Positions 1-7,471 of a stretch of DNA of 64,000 nt are shown one piece after another. This stretch comes from CALFUK01 sp964450495. GTDB lineage: Bacteria; Bacteroidota; Bacteroidia; Chitinophagales; Saprospiraceae. The notes beneath the pieces are model-generated. The model made no database searches. It had not been told where the DNA came from and saw only the letters and a program-made list of their open reading frames with translations. The position numbers were made by a program, and so were the translations under genes. Positions within the stretch are counted from its first letter, which is position 1, and each line of letters begins with the position of its first letter. The stretch is taken from contig CAYVFU010000003.1 of NCBI GenBank assembly GCA_964450495.1, positions 39,659 to 103,658 on the forward strand, in the 5' to 3' direction.

Positions 1-1786
1 GTTGAGTTATAAACCACCCAAAAGCAGATAACTGCAACTCCTGCAAATTTATACCTTGCATCGGAAGAAATGTAGAAGTTGGCTTGGTAATATGGTGAAT
101 TCTGGATAATTCTTCGTCTTCAAAGTAAAACATGATAGTGCTACAGGCTGTTTTGTCCGCACCAATGTACGCGTCATTGTCATCCTTCATAAAATATACA
201 GATTCTGCATTCCCTTTTACATACATAGAATCAATCATGTTGTCTGAAAGCCAAACAGTAATTTCCTTACCTTGAATCTGATCAAATACGGTTGGATAAG
301 ATTCCATTATTATTATTGCATTCTCTTTAAGAAACAACATGGAGGGCTCATCATTGACAAGTGTAATCTCTATAGTATCAGCTTTAAACTGCGTGGAATC
401 TACCCACATAATCGGGTTCTTAGTCAAGCTCAACAATGAATCAGTTGTGTTGTAAGCCAAAAAATCACTTTTTGCTTGAAATGAGTTACTCAGTACTTTT
501 ACATCTGACGTGGCATTGAAAATCTTCTGTAATCCAGTTGAGTCTACCACCTCTTTAGCATCAACTTCCACAGCTGACATCCATATTGTATCACTTCCGC
601 TTACATTGCGCAATAAAGGTTTAAACTTCTCATTTTTAGCAGTTACAGAATTACTGTCTTCATCTAGAAACAAACTATCACTCAATACTTGAATATTCTC
701 CACGGTGTCTTGCCAAACAACATCTCCTGAAGCAATTTTGACGGTTGACTCTGGTTCTGAATAGAATTTCTCTGCAATAAGCACTGACTCCTCTTGTACC
801 AGTCTCATCTGACCTCTTGTACTAAATGAATCGTCAACGCCATTATGCTCTATCACATCTGCTTTTACTGTTCGTTCGTCGGTTATAAATATGGCATCTC
901 CTGTCAATACTGATGTCTTCGTTTTCTCATTATGCACGATTTGAATTGACTCTCCATATGATGTGTGGTTTTTAAATTTTGCATTCCCTTGCAGCACAAT
1001 CTCTTCTTGAGCACCATCATAAAATAATTGATCAGCAGAGGCAACTAAAGAATCACTTTTGTACTGCGCATTAATGTTCAATTGAGCTGCTTTATCAGGA
1101 ATATCATAGTGCCCTCCTTCACAATATAATTCTGCATCCTTTTGGTTTATGCGTGTGGGTCCAAAAAAATTAGCTCTATCATTTCTAAGATTGTATCGCA
1201 TTGAATCTGTCCACAATACAAATGAAGAATCCACCACATAGACATTGGTTTTAAAAATAGCTTCTTGTCTTGACACAAAATATATTCCCTTGTCACTTCG
1301 TAAGGTAACGTCGTGTTGAGTCATTTCTGCGCCAGTAAAATATTCTGCTACTTTTGTACTCAGATCGTAATGCAGTATATCTGTCACCAATCTCTCGTCT
1401 TGATTTTGAAGGACTACATTTCCCGTCAATTTAGATTTTTTGGTCTGTGCATTGTAGGTCAAAGAATCACTAAAAGCTTGTATGGTATCGTGTTGTATTA
1501 GAGCAACATTTCCCCAAGCTAAAACATCAATTTCATTCACAATAATCGCAGAATCACAGTAAAGAATCATACTGTCCTGAGAAAAAATAACATTTCCCGA
1601 CAAGGAGTCAATAAAGACACTATCTCTAGTCCATCTTACCCAAGACTCTTGAGTGTGACTTGTGCTCCCTTGTTTAAGTGTATCTGTTTGTGCCTCAGTG
1701 ATTATACGAGGAATTGTATCTGTCTGGGCAAAAGTAATCACACTTAAACCAGAGAGAATTATAATATAGATGACTATCCTTTTCAC
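1..1786 (-). CDS. OstA/LptA-like outer-membrane protein, 5' part only
   Basis: The reading frame is open from a GTG at 1786 to the left window edge, so about 595 N-terminal residues are visible and the C-terminus is missing. An in-frame TAG lies two codons before the GTG, and no ATG follows for more than 100 codons, so GTG is the best start; an AGGAA sits directly before it. The N-terminus is a signal peptide ending near FAQ. The rest is built of short repeating beta-strand units with recurring DSL.YN and GNV.L patterns, typical of the OstA/LptA jelly-roll family that handles lipopolysaccharide in the periplasm. It follows the oxidoreductase gene by 21 bases and is probably co-transcribed. 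The role in LPS export is inferred from the family. Confidence 0.75.
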   Translation of the reverse strand, partial: MKRIVIYIIILSGLSVITFAQTDTIPRIITEAQTDTLKQGSTSHTQESWVRWTRDSVFIDSLSGNVIFSQDSMILYCDSAIIVNEIDVLAWGNVALIQHDTIQAFSDSLTYNAQTKKSKLTGNVVLQNQDERLVTDILHYDLSTKVAEYFTGAEMTQHDVTLRSDKGIYFVSRQEAIFKTNVYVVDSSFVLWTDSMRYNLRNDRANFFGPTRINQKDAELYCEGGHYDIPDKAAQLNINAQYKSDSLVASADQLFYDGAQEEIVLQGNAKFKNHTSYGESIQIVHNEKTKTSVLTGDAIFITDERTVKADVIEHNGVDDSFSTRGQMRLVQEESVLIAEKFYSEPESTVKIASGDVVWQDTVENIQVLSDSLFLDEDSNSVTAKNEKFKPLLRNVSGSDTIWMSAVEVDAKEVVDSTGLQKIFNATSDVKVLSNSFQAKSDFLAYNTTDSLLSLTKNPIMWVDSTQFKADTIEITLVNDEPSMLFLKENAIIIMESYPTVFDQIQGKEITVWLSDNMIDSMYVKGNAESVYFMKDDNDAYIGADKTACSTIMFYFEDEELSRIHHITKPTSTFLPMQGINLQELQLSAFGWFITQ

Positions 1787-1807
1787 TTCCTAACTATAAA
1801 AACGCGA

Positions 1808-2965
1808 TCAACGATTTATCTGTTGTTGATCTAACACTAAGTTTGCAAGCTCAGTTCCTACCAAACTACCAATTGCAACCCCCATTCCACCCATTCTAAT
1901 GCCCACAAATTGTCTTTCTGTGTACTGTCTTATGATTGGCTTTTTTTGGCTACCAACTGCTAAAATACCACTCCATTTGTGCTCAAACTTAAACGCTTCA
2001 GTAATATTTAAATGTCGTTCAATAAATCCTTTTAGATAATCTTCCACTTCTTTAGTTAGACCGAATTCACCAACATCTTCTTTAATAAATTTATTCCGCG
2101 CACCTCCAATAAGTAATCGATTACCAATATTTCTAAAATAAATATATCCTTCGTCAACATGATAACAGCCTTTCCAATTTAGGTCCTTTATTTCACTGGT
2201 CACAAACACTTGATTTCTTACAGGCTTGATATCGTTTATTTCAGGTAAATGCTTTGTAAATCCATTGGTAGCGTGAATCAGCCTATCGCATGTTATTTTT
2301 CGCGAATCACTTAATTGAATGGCCACATAGTCAGAGGTCTCTTCTATAGAAGACACATCAGCACCAAAAAAAACTGATGCATGATTCCTTGCTTTTTGGA
2401 TCAATACCTTCATCATTTTCGCAGGATGCAATTGTCCTTCATAAGAATTCTTGATAAGGGGCATTTCTATATTCAATTTAGAATCGACTGAGTCTACAAT
2501 CGAATATGTCTCTTCCAATCCTGTTGCACTATATACTAAGTCATTAAAATATTCCACCTTCTCTACACAAGACTGATACAAAGTTTCTTCTCCAGGCAGA
2601 AAATATTCATATCCACCAAGTTGCTGGTAGTCCATTTCCTCAGCGGTAACGATTCGCCTCAAATTGTCTAAACCTGACTTTCGCATAGCTATCAACTCTT
2701 TCAACTGGACTTCAGACATCGACAATAAGTCATCTTTTAGTTCTGAAATACTTCCAAAGCATGCAAAACCAGCATTTCTTGTAGATGCTCCAGATGGAAT
2801 AAGGCCTCTTTCTAAGATGGCTATATTGAGATCACTCTCTCTTTCGCTTAGTGAAATTGCAGCAGTAAGACCTACCAAGCCACCACCAATAATTATGACA
2901 TCATAATGGTTGAAAAAACTATCTCTCTCCCAATAACTCGTTTTTAAATTTAATGCCATCCTCAA
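1808..2965 (-). CDS. FAD-dependent amine/D-amino acid oxidoreductase (DadA/PuuB type)
   Basis: This 385-residue protein has an N-terminal dinucleotide-binding fold with GGGLVG at residues 27-32 and the acidic strand end AILERG near residue 52. This is the pattern of the DAO family, which oxidises amines or D-amino acids using FAD. The leader SYWERDSFF resembles gamma-glutamylputrescine oxidase-like members. The C-terminal G(I/V)RMGGMGVAIGS segment is the usual second FAD contact. No signal peptide is seen, so it should be cytoplasmic. The substrate cannot be told from sequence. An alternative ATG two codons inside (2959) is possible. It precedes the OstA-like gene on the same strand. Confidence 0.85.
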   Translation of the reverse strand: MRMALNLKTSYWERDSFFNHYDVIIIGGGLVGLTAAISLSERESDLNIAILERGLIPSGASTRNAGFACFGSISELKDDLLSMSEVQLKELIAMRKSGLDNLRRIVTAEEMDYQQLGGYEYFLPGEETLYQSCVEKVEYFNDLVYSATGLEETYSIVDSVDSKLNIEMPLIKNSYEGQLHPAKMMKVLIQKARNHASVFFGADVSSIEETSDYVAIQLSDSRKITCDRLIHATNGFTKHLPEINDIKPVRNQVFVTSEIKDLNWKGCYHVDEGYIYFRNIGNRLLIGGARNKFIKEDVGEFGLTKEVEDYLKGFIERHLNITEAFKFEHKWSGILAVGSQKKPIIRQYTERQFVGIRMGGMGVAIGSLVGTELANLVLDQQQINR

Positions 2966-3083
2966 AAATACTCAAGAATCTATCAATACATAATAGTTAA
3001 GTTGCATATAAAACGATCACTCCGAAAAGTTGATCGCAATTCAAAATTATACATCTTTTACGTTAGTATCGGCAAGCAATATT

Positions 3084-3365
3084 ATGATAAAGTCGTTTAA
3101 AGATCCTGAATTTGAAAAGATATGGAATGGTTACTATTTTAAGAAACTACCTTCTCAAATTCAATCAATCGCAAGACGAAAACTTAGAATGATTAATAAC
3201 GCACAAACGATTAATGACATGAGAATTCCTCCAGCTAACAGGCTCGAAAAACTAAAAGGTGACTTAAAAGGCCAGTATAGTAAACGAATCAAATATCAGT
3301 GGAGAATTGTATTTAGTTGGAGAAGCTCAAATGTTTATCACCTTTATATCATCGATTATCATTAA
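3084..3365 (+). CDS. higB: HigB-type toxin (RelE/HigB mRNA interferase family)
   Basis: The 93-residue product begins MIKSFKD at 3084 and ends with HLYIIDYH. It carries the family hallmarks: RLEKLKGDLKGQYS near residues 53-66, and the WRIVF strand followed by a terminal DYH. HigB proteins are ribosome-dependent mRNA endonucleases that HigA normally neutralises. The frame extends to 3030, but 3084 gives the family's standard N-terminus. It sits 5 bases upstream of higA, as in most HigBA modules where the toxin gene comes first. The gene looks intact although its antitoxin gene is interrupted. Confidence 0.85.
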   Translation: MIKSFKDPEFEKIWNGYYFKKLPSQIQSIARRKLRMINNAQTINDMRIPPANRLEKLKGDLKGQYSKRIKYQWRIVFSWRSSNVYHLYIIDYH

Positions 3366-3370
3366 ACACA

Positions 3371-3664
3371 ATGAAAAAGAAATTACCTAATATTCATCCA
3401 GGCGAAATACTGAGCGAAGAGTTTCTCAAGCCAATGAACATAACAGCATAAAGATTGTCTAAAGAAACATTCTTACCACAAACAAGAATCAGTCAAATTT
3501 TAAAAGGTAAACGAAGAATAACAGCTGATACTGCTCTAAGATTTTCAAAATACTTTGGCACAAGCGCTAAATTCTGGTTAGGTTTTCAAGACGATTTTGA
3601 TATAGAAGAATTGAAGAACAAGAATAGAAATGAGCTAGATCAAATAAGGGAATACGCAGCTTAA
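3371..3664 (+). pseudogene. higA: HigA-type antitoxin, interrupted by an in-frame stop
   Basis: Reading from ATG 3371 gives a normal HigA start (KKKLPNIHPGEIL, then EEFLKPMNITA), then TAA at 3449-3451. The same frame continues as RLSKETFLPQTRISQI to a stop at 3662-3664. Relatives usually have Tyr or Phe at the stop position (NIT-x-Y/RLA), so one base change of a Tyr codon would explain it. The XRE helix-turn-helix (ITADTALRFSKYFGTSAKFWL) lies after the stop. A TTG at 3455 could allow re-initiation to give a 69-residue DNA-binding fragment. Either the antitoxin is broken, is made as two pieces, or the base is a sequencing error. Confidence 0.75.
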
Positions 3665-3726
3665 CAATAGATGACCACAGCATATCCTCCCGTTGGTCGG
3701 AGACACTGGGTAATTATACGTTAAAT
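3659..3726 (+). other. attC-like recombination site
   Basis: The 68-bp stretch starts with GCTTAAC (fits RYYYAAC) and ends with GTTAAAT (fits GTTRRRY). The arms form an imperfect hairpin: TTAAC (3661-3665) with GTTAA (3720-3724), then an unpaired spacer, then ATgACC (3671-3676) with GGTaAT (3709-3714), an unpaired A at 3677, CAG (3678-3680) with CTG (3706-3708), another internal bulge, and CTCC (3687-3690) with GGAG (3699-3702). Boxes, spacers, an extrahelical base and total length match the attC architecture. It overlaps the last codons of higA, as cassette sites often do. Confidence 0.5.
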
Positions 3727-3751
3727 GGATTCAAAAATCTGTGGAAAATTG

Positions 3752-3760
3752 TATTCTTGC
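3752..3760 (+). promoter_or_regulatory. Possible -7 element of the DUF4293 gene
   Basis: TATTCTTGC matches the Bacteroidota TAnnTTTG element at 7 of 8 positions and lies 17 bases before the ATG at 3778. No clear -33 TTG at the expected spacing was seen, so this is weak. Confidence 0.25.
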
Positions 3761-3777
3761 ATTCAAATTAATTTCAG

Positions 3778-4209
3778 ATGATTCAACGAATTCAATCATT
3801 ATTCCTCCTGCTAGCATCTGTAGCTACCTTTTTAGAATTTGTATTTCCATTCTTTAAAGGAAAACAATCAGCAACTGGTTTTTTTGCAGATTCGAGCTAT
3901 AACATTCAGGACCATCCTGCTTTATTGGGTCTTACTATAGCTGCTGGTGGTCTTGCTTTATTGACCATATTCTTATTTAACAATAGATCTTTGCAACAAA
4001 AAATGGTTTATCTAACAATGTTACTTTCAGTGGCATTACTGGCTGTTACCTTTGTACTTGGATTTCAAGACTCACCTAATTTGTTTGATACTGCTTCTGT
4101 TTTTGTTGGGACTTTTCTACCTATAGTTGCCATAATCTTTCTTGGCATCTCGCTTAAAGGGATCAATAAAGATGACAAGTTGGTTAAGTCAATGGACAGA
4201 TTGCGGTAA
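3778..4209 (+). CDS. DUF4293 family membrane protein
   Basis: The 143-residue protein starts MIQRIQSLFLLLAS and ends SMDRLR, the two conserved ends of the Bacteroidota DUF4293 family. Four hydrophobic segments are visible (about residues 5-25, 48-68, 75-95 and 107-127), giving a small polytopic inner-membrane protein. Its function is unknown. It stands alone between the higBA unit and the convergent Exb operon. Confidence 0.85.
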   Translation: MIQRIQSLFLLLASVATFLEFVFPFFKGKQSATGFFADSSYNIQDHPALLGLTIAAGGLALLTIFLFNNRSLQQKMVYLTMLLSVALLAVTFVLGFQDSPNLFDTASVFVGTFLPIVAIIFLGISLKGINKDDKLVKSMDRLR

Positions 4210-4224
4210 ATCTCTGAATTGACC

Positions 4225-4278
4225 ACACGGGTTATGTTGAGCTAGGCATAGCCTTAGAGTAAGTCAACGTAATCGTGT
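4225..4278. other. Long imperfect hairpin downstream of DUF4293
   Basis: ACACG at 4225-4229 pairs with CGTGT at 4274-4278. After a small bulge TTATGTTGA pairs with TCAACGTAA (one G-T pair), and further in CTAGGC pairs with GCCTTAG (one bulge). The fold begins 16 bases after the DUF4293 stop. It has no T-run on either side, so it is not a standard terminator; it could be a processing signal or a structured remnant. Box motifs do not fit attC. Confidence 0.35.
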
Positions 4279-4304
4279 ATTAGGCCATATACTTTTCTGC
4301 TACG

Positions 4305-4418
4305 TTAATCCCAAATAGGTTGTTTTTGTACACCAACTCCCAAATTTGCAAAATGGCTTTTATCCTGCATACAATTTCCAAGCGCGAAGACAATTACCAA
4401 AAAAAATATAATTCTCAT
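4305..4418 (-). CDS. Possible 37-residue lipoprotein-like peptide
   Basis: A short minus-strand frame encodes MRIIFFLVIVFALGNC followed by about 20 polar residues and a stop. The hydrophobic start and the Cys after LGN look like a lipoprotein signal. It lies beyond the exb terminator. No family is recognised; it may be a truncated gene or chance. Confidence 0.2.
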   Translation of the reverse strand: MRIIFFLVIVFALGNCMQDKSHFANLGVGVQKQPIWD

Positions 4419-4522
4419 GTGTTGCTTTTTAATGAATGAACCTCCAAAATCGATGACATAGGAATTTGACCTGTCTTCTCAACATGTGTTCTAGTTGCTG
4501 AATTCTCTAAAAAGCCAAGCAT

Positions 4523-4556
4523 AAAAAAAGGAACATCAATATAAAATTGATGCTCC
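4523..4556 (-). terminator. Terminator of the exb operon
   Basis: An 11-bp stem (4530-4540 with 4546-4556, one mismatch) with a 5-base loop is followed on the minus strand by a run of seven T. It begins about 26 bases after the last exbD stop. Confidence 0.75.
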
Positions 4557-4581
4557 TTACTATCTTTTTGATGCGTATGTT

Positions 4582-5046
4582 TTACACCCGAGGCTTAGCT
4601 GAATAATTTACAGCCAATTGACCCGCTTTTCTTAAAGAGGTCTTAACATCGGTAACAATTCCCATAGTCACATCCTTATCAATTCTAAGTGAAGTTTTTA
4701 TCAAACCTCTTTGACTTTCAGGCACTTTAACTCTGTGCTTTTCCAAGAAAAGAGGAATGTCTTTGATATCGGCAAACTTATCTCCAAGTTGAATTCTCGG
4801 CTTTGTACCGGCAATAGCTTGGAATTTTTCCACTGGTCTCCCAATGTATATGTAGTTTACTAAAGATTTCTTTTCCAATTTCGTCAGCTCAGACGCATTT
4901 GGTGTAGTAACATCAACTTTTCGTTCAGAATCTCTCATCACGGTAACAACCATGAAGAAGAATAATAACATAAAAATGATATCAGGAAGAGATGCCGTTG
5001 ATATAGCCGGACTTTCTTTCCCTCTTTTTTGTGCGAATTTTCCCAT
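4582..5046 (-). CDS. ExbD/TolR family biopolymer transport protein (second copy)
   Basis: The 154-residue protein has a short cytoplasmic N-terminus, one membrane segment (LPDIIFMLLFFFMVVTVM, residues 20-37) with the Asp that ExbD/TolR use in proton flow, and a periplasmic domain. It is the last gene of the exbB-exbD operon, 12 bases after the first exbD. With ExbB it should form the proton-driven motor that energises TonB-dependent receptors in the outer membrane. Two ExbD copies side by side are common in this phylum and may form a mixed dimer. Confidence 0.88.
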   Translation of the reverse strand: MGKFAQKRGKESPAISTASLPDIIFMLLFFFMVVTVMRDSERKVDVTTPNASELTKLEKKSLVNYIYIGRPVEKFQAIAGTKPRIQLGDKFADIKDIPLFLEKHRVKVPESQRGLIKTSLRIDKDVTMGIVTDVKTSLRKAGQLAVNYSAKPRV

Positions 5047-5058
5047 AATTATTATTTT

Positions 5059-5610
5059 TTATTCTTCACCGAAGTTTGTTGGTTCGGCTTCTGAGATTAC
5101 TAATGGAATTTCATTACGAATTTCTCTTCTTTGTTCTCGAGTACAAAATTCGTAATCCCTGCCAAATTTTCTATTCGCAGCTTCATTACGTAATTCATTG
5201 TATGCACCCTTAATTTCATTATATACTTCGAGGTAGGTTGCGTATTTAGTACCTCTATCATTTTTCATCGAAACAATAGCTTTTGTTGGCTTTTCTGCCA
5301 TATCAGCTCTGTTGTTAGGATTCATGATAAACTCCTTTGCGTTTTCTCTGAGCGTTTCTAAATCTGCAGGCTCCCCTCTTACAAGAAGTTGATTTTGTGC
5401 GTTTACTAGAACAGAGTACACATTACGTGTTTTCAATTGTTGAATGTCAGGTGGTTCATCAGACCATGGTGGTAATTTCACCAAAACACCTTTATCCTCA
5501 ACAATTGTTGTTGTTACAAGAAAGAAAATCAATAAGAGGAATGCTATATCGGCCATAGAGCCAGCATTCACTTCATTACTCATTCTATCTTTTATACTTT
5601 TTTTAGCCAT
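5059..5610 (-). CDS. ExbD/TolR family biopolymer transport protein (first copy)
   Basis: The 183-residue protein carries one N-terminal membrane segment (MADIAFLLLIFFLVTTTI, about residues 19-36) with the conserved Asp near its start. A periplasmic domain follows, longer than in the second copy. It lies 6 bases after the small membrane protein gene and 12 bases before the second exbD, so all four genes should be one transcript. The C-terminal region has an insert rich in Arg and Glu (CTREQRREIRNEI) not present in the other copy. Confidence 0.88.
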   Translation of the reverse strand: MAKKSIKDRMSNEVNAGSMADIAFLLLIFFLVTTTIVEDKGVLVKLPPWSDEPPDIQQLKTRNVYSVLVNAQNQLLVRGEPADLETLRENAKEFIMNPNNRADMAEKPTKAIVSMKNDRGTKYATYLEVYNEIKGAYNELRNEAANRKFGRDYEFCTREQRREIRNEIPLVISEAEPTNFGEE

Positions 5611-5616
5611 TTCAGA

Positions 5617-6114
5617 TTATTTGAAAAGGTTAACGATTTCTCCAATTACCATAAACAATGCAGACGCCGCTGCAAGTATGACTGTTGTTTTGAGACCACC
5701 ACTGATATACTTACTGACTGAATCACTGACATTAAATCGCTGAACAAGCTCACCAATTTTACCAGTAGATTCTGCATCAGATGAATTGCTGAGCACAAAA
5801 AACAGGACAGCAATCACAGCAACTCCTAGTATACCTTTCAAGGCACTTTTAGGTGAACTGATCATTTGCCATAATCCAAAAAGCACAGCAGCTGCAGCAG
5901 CAAGTATGATAAGACCAACGGTCAATTTCATGCCTAGATCAAAAAAGCTAAAATCTGCACCAGGGTTATTTTTAAGAATCGTATTCAAGTCATCTGAGGT
6001 TGAATAACCAGCAGCTCCTAAGCCTGAAAGTACGGTCAAAAGGTAGATTGCTACCACACCAACTCCCAGAAGAAGTGCCAATAATTGGCCTCGTTTTAAT
6101 AGAAAATTATACAT
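5617..6114 (-). CDS. Small membrane protein of the ExbBD operon
   Basis: The 165-residue product has four hydrophobic stretches (about residues 12-34, 62-85, 93-110 and 140-163), separated by short polar loops, and no recognised domain. It sits between exbB and the exbD pair with 20- and 6-base gaps. That position suggests it works with the proton motor, perhaps as an extra membrane subunit. Position is the only functional clue. Confidence 0.7.
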   Translation of the reverse strand: MYNFLLKRGQLLALLLGVGVVAIYLLTVLSGLGAAGYSTSDDLNTILKNNPGADFSFFDLGMKLTVGLIILAAAAAVLFGLWQMISSPKSALKGILGVAVIAVLFFVLSNSSDAESTGKIGELVQRFNVSDSVSKYISGGLKTTVILAAASALFMVIGEIVNLFK

Positions 6115-6134
6115 AATTTCTTTTTCCTAAAGTG

Positions 6135-6848
6135 TTATTTAAAAACATTATTTCTTGCCATGATGTCAACTAGACCGATAGAAGAATCTTCCATTCTGTT
6201 AACTATACCATCAATTTTAGAAACGATGTAGTTGTAAAGTATCTGTAGGATAATTGCAACGATCAAACCGAATACAGTTGTTAAAAGTGCTACTTTGATA
6301 CCACCGGCAACAATTGAAGGCGAAATATCACCAACTGCTTCGATTTTATCAAAGGCTCCAATCATACCAATTACCGTACCCATAAACCCGAGCATCGGTG
6401 CAATGGCAATAAATAACGATATCCATACCAAGCCTTTTTCTAAAAGACCCATTTGGACAGATCCATAAGAGACTATTGCTTTTTCAACAGCTTCAGGTCC
6501 ACCACCTGCATTTCGCAATCCTTCATAAAGTACACTTGCAGCAGGTCCAGGAGTTGATTTAGCAACTTCCTTAGCTCCTTCCATGTCTCCATTAGCTAGT
6601 GATTCGTCAATTCTGCTCAACAATTTGTCTGTATTTGCTGTAGCGATGTTTAAAGTAATGATTCTTTCAATACAAAATGCCAATCCGAGGATAAGACATA
6701 TAAGTACAAGACTCATAAATTTCCAATCTCCCTCAATGAACTTCTCTTTCAAAGTTTGGAATCCTGAGGCTTCTTGAGCTGCTGCTTCAAAAGCTCCAAA
6801 ATAGGCCGCTATGAAAAAGACCCCTAGTAGAACAATAAATTTTCGCAT
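6135..6848 (-). CDS. exbB: ExbB/TolQ/MotA family proton channel protein
   Basis: The 237-residue protein has an N-terminal signal-like segment ending in AAAQEAS, then the family's three membrane helices at about residues 43-63, 140-165 and 185-212. The conserved GLVWISLFIAIAPMLGFMGTV and the AGGIKVALLTTVFGL stretch are clear. ExbB surrounds the ExbD dimer and couples proton flow to TonB. It is first in the operon, 267 bases from the tRNA-Ser gene, so the promoter should lie in 6849-7000. Confidence 0.92.
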   Translation of the reverse strand: MRKFIVLLGVFFIAAYFGAFEAAAQEASGFQTLKEKFIEGDWKFMSLVLICLILGLAFCIERIITLNIATANTDKLLSRIDESLANGDMEGAKEVAKSTPGPAASVLYEGLRNAGGGPEAVEKAIVSYGSVQMGLLEKGLVWISLFIAIAPMLGFMGTVIGMIGAFDKIEAVGDISPSIVAGGIKVALLTTVFGLIVAIILQILYNYIVSKIDGIVNRMEDSSIGLVDIMARNNVFK

Positions 6849-7074
6849 GATTTGATAAGTTTTCGACTATTATTCGTGTTATAAAATTCTTTACGTGCTA
6901 AAAATAGAAAGTTTTACTAAACAAAATGAAAATGACCAATATTTTTTTAGACCCCAATTTTATATGTTAATTACCCAACATTTAAACATATATTTTTTAT
7001 CGTAATACGTAGCACAATTCAACTAATCATATGATGTCCTTTATTGTAATATTGGTGTGAGAAAGACTGTGGTT

Positions 7075-7099
7075 TCAAAAAAACCCGCTTTCGCGGGTT
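7075..7099 (-). terminator. Terminator of tRNA-Ser
   Basis: A 7-bp GC-rich stem (7082-7088 with 7093-7099) closed by a GAAA loop on the minus strand is followed by a T-run. It begins 16 bases past the tRNA 3' end. Confidence 0.85.
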
Positions 7100-7115
7100 C
7101 GTCAATTGATCAATG

Positions 7116-7202
7116 CGGAGAGAGAGGGATTCGAACCCTCGGTACAGTTTCCCGCACACACGCTTTCCAAGCGTGCTCCTTAAGCCACTCGGACACCTCT
7201 CC
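7116..7202 (-). tRNA. tRNA-Ser(GGA)
   Basis: The 87-base minus-strand RNA folds with an acceptor stem GGAGAGG/TCTCTCC (last pair G-T), discriminator G, a T arm GAGGG TTCGAAT CCCTC, a long variable arm and an anticodon loop CTTGGAAAG. The GGA anticodon and long variable arm identify serine. CCA is not encoded. A terminator follows. Confidence 0.97.
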
Positions 7203-7426
7203 AATAATGCAAAGGTAATATATAAGTGGTAACTCGTTCTTACAGGTGATCAAAAAAGTATAACAAATAGAATTTAGGTCCAATCAAGATCCTACTTACA
7301 AATTTATTGTTTGCTTGATTTATGAAAAAGTAGTCGAATACGTTTGATGTGAAAATAGTCGACTTTACTGACTCCTCGCCAAACTAACAATTCTTTATCT
7401 AATCACAAAGTTTGTCTATTGTGGTA

Positions 7427-7458
7427 TTGCATTCCTCCGTAAGAGATAGTTACCTTGC
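7427..7458 (+). promoter_or_regulatory. Possible Bacteroidota-type promoter of the T9SS protein gene
   Basis: TTG at 7427-7429, then 21 bases, then TACCTTGC at 7451-7458, close to the TTG-N19-21-TAnnTTTG arrangement. The ATG at 7472 is 13 bases further on, which supports that start over the upstream frame from 7412. Confidence 0.4.
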
Positions 7459-7471
7459 TTTACTTATATAT

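Larger units (their letters stand above)
2997..3720 (+). mobile_element. Putative integron-type gene cassette carrying higBA
   Basis: A GTTAAGT at 2996-3002 and a GTTAAAT at 3720-3726 both fit GTTRRRY, the site where integron integrases cut (after G). They bracket a 724-bp unit containing one toxin-antitoxin module followed by an attC-like palindrome at 3659-3726, which is the normal order in a gene cassette. Toxin-antitoxin genes are frequent cassette cargo in chromosomal integrons. No integrase gene is in the window and only one attC-like site was found, so a single cassette at a secondary site or a relic is the likeliest form. The call is inference from pattern, not homology. Confidence 0.42.

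Noticed and set aside
510..1501. Plus-strand frames of 60-62 codons
   Set aside because: They run antisense to the OstA-like gene and have no motif.
4225..4278. Hairpin considered as an attC site
   Set aside because: The outer boxes do not fit RYYYAAC/GTTRRRY on either strand; an inner GCTCAAC is in the wrong order.
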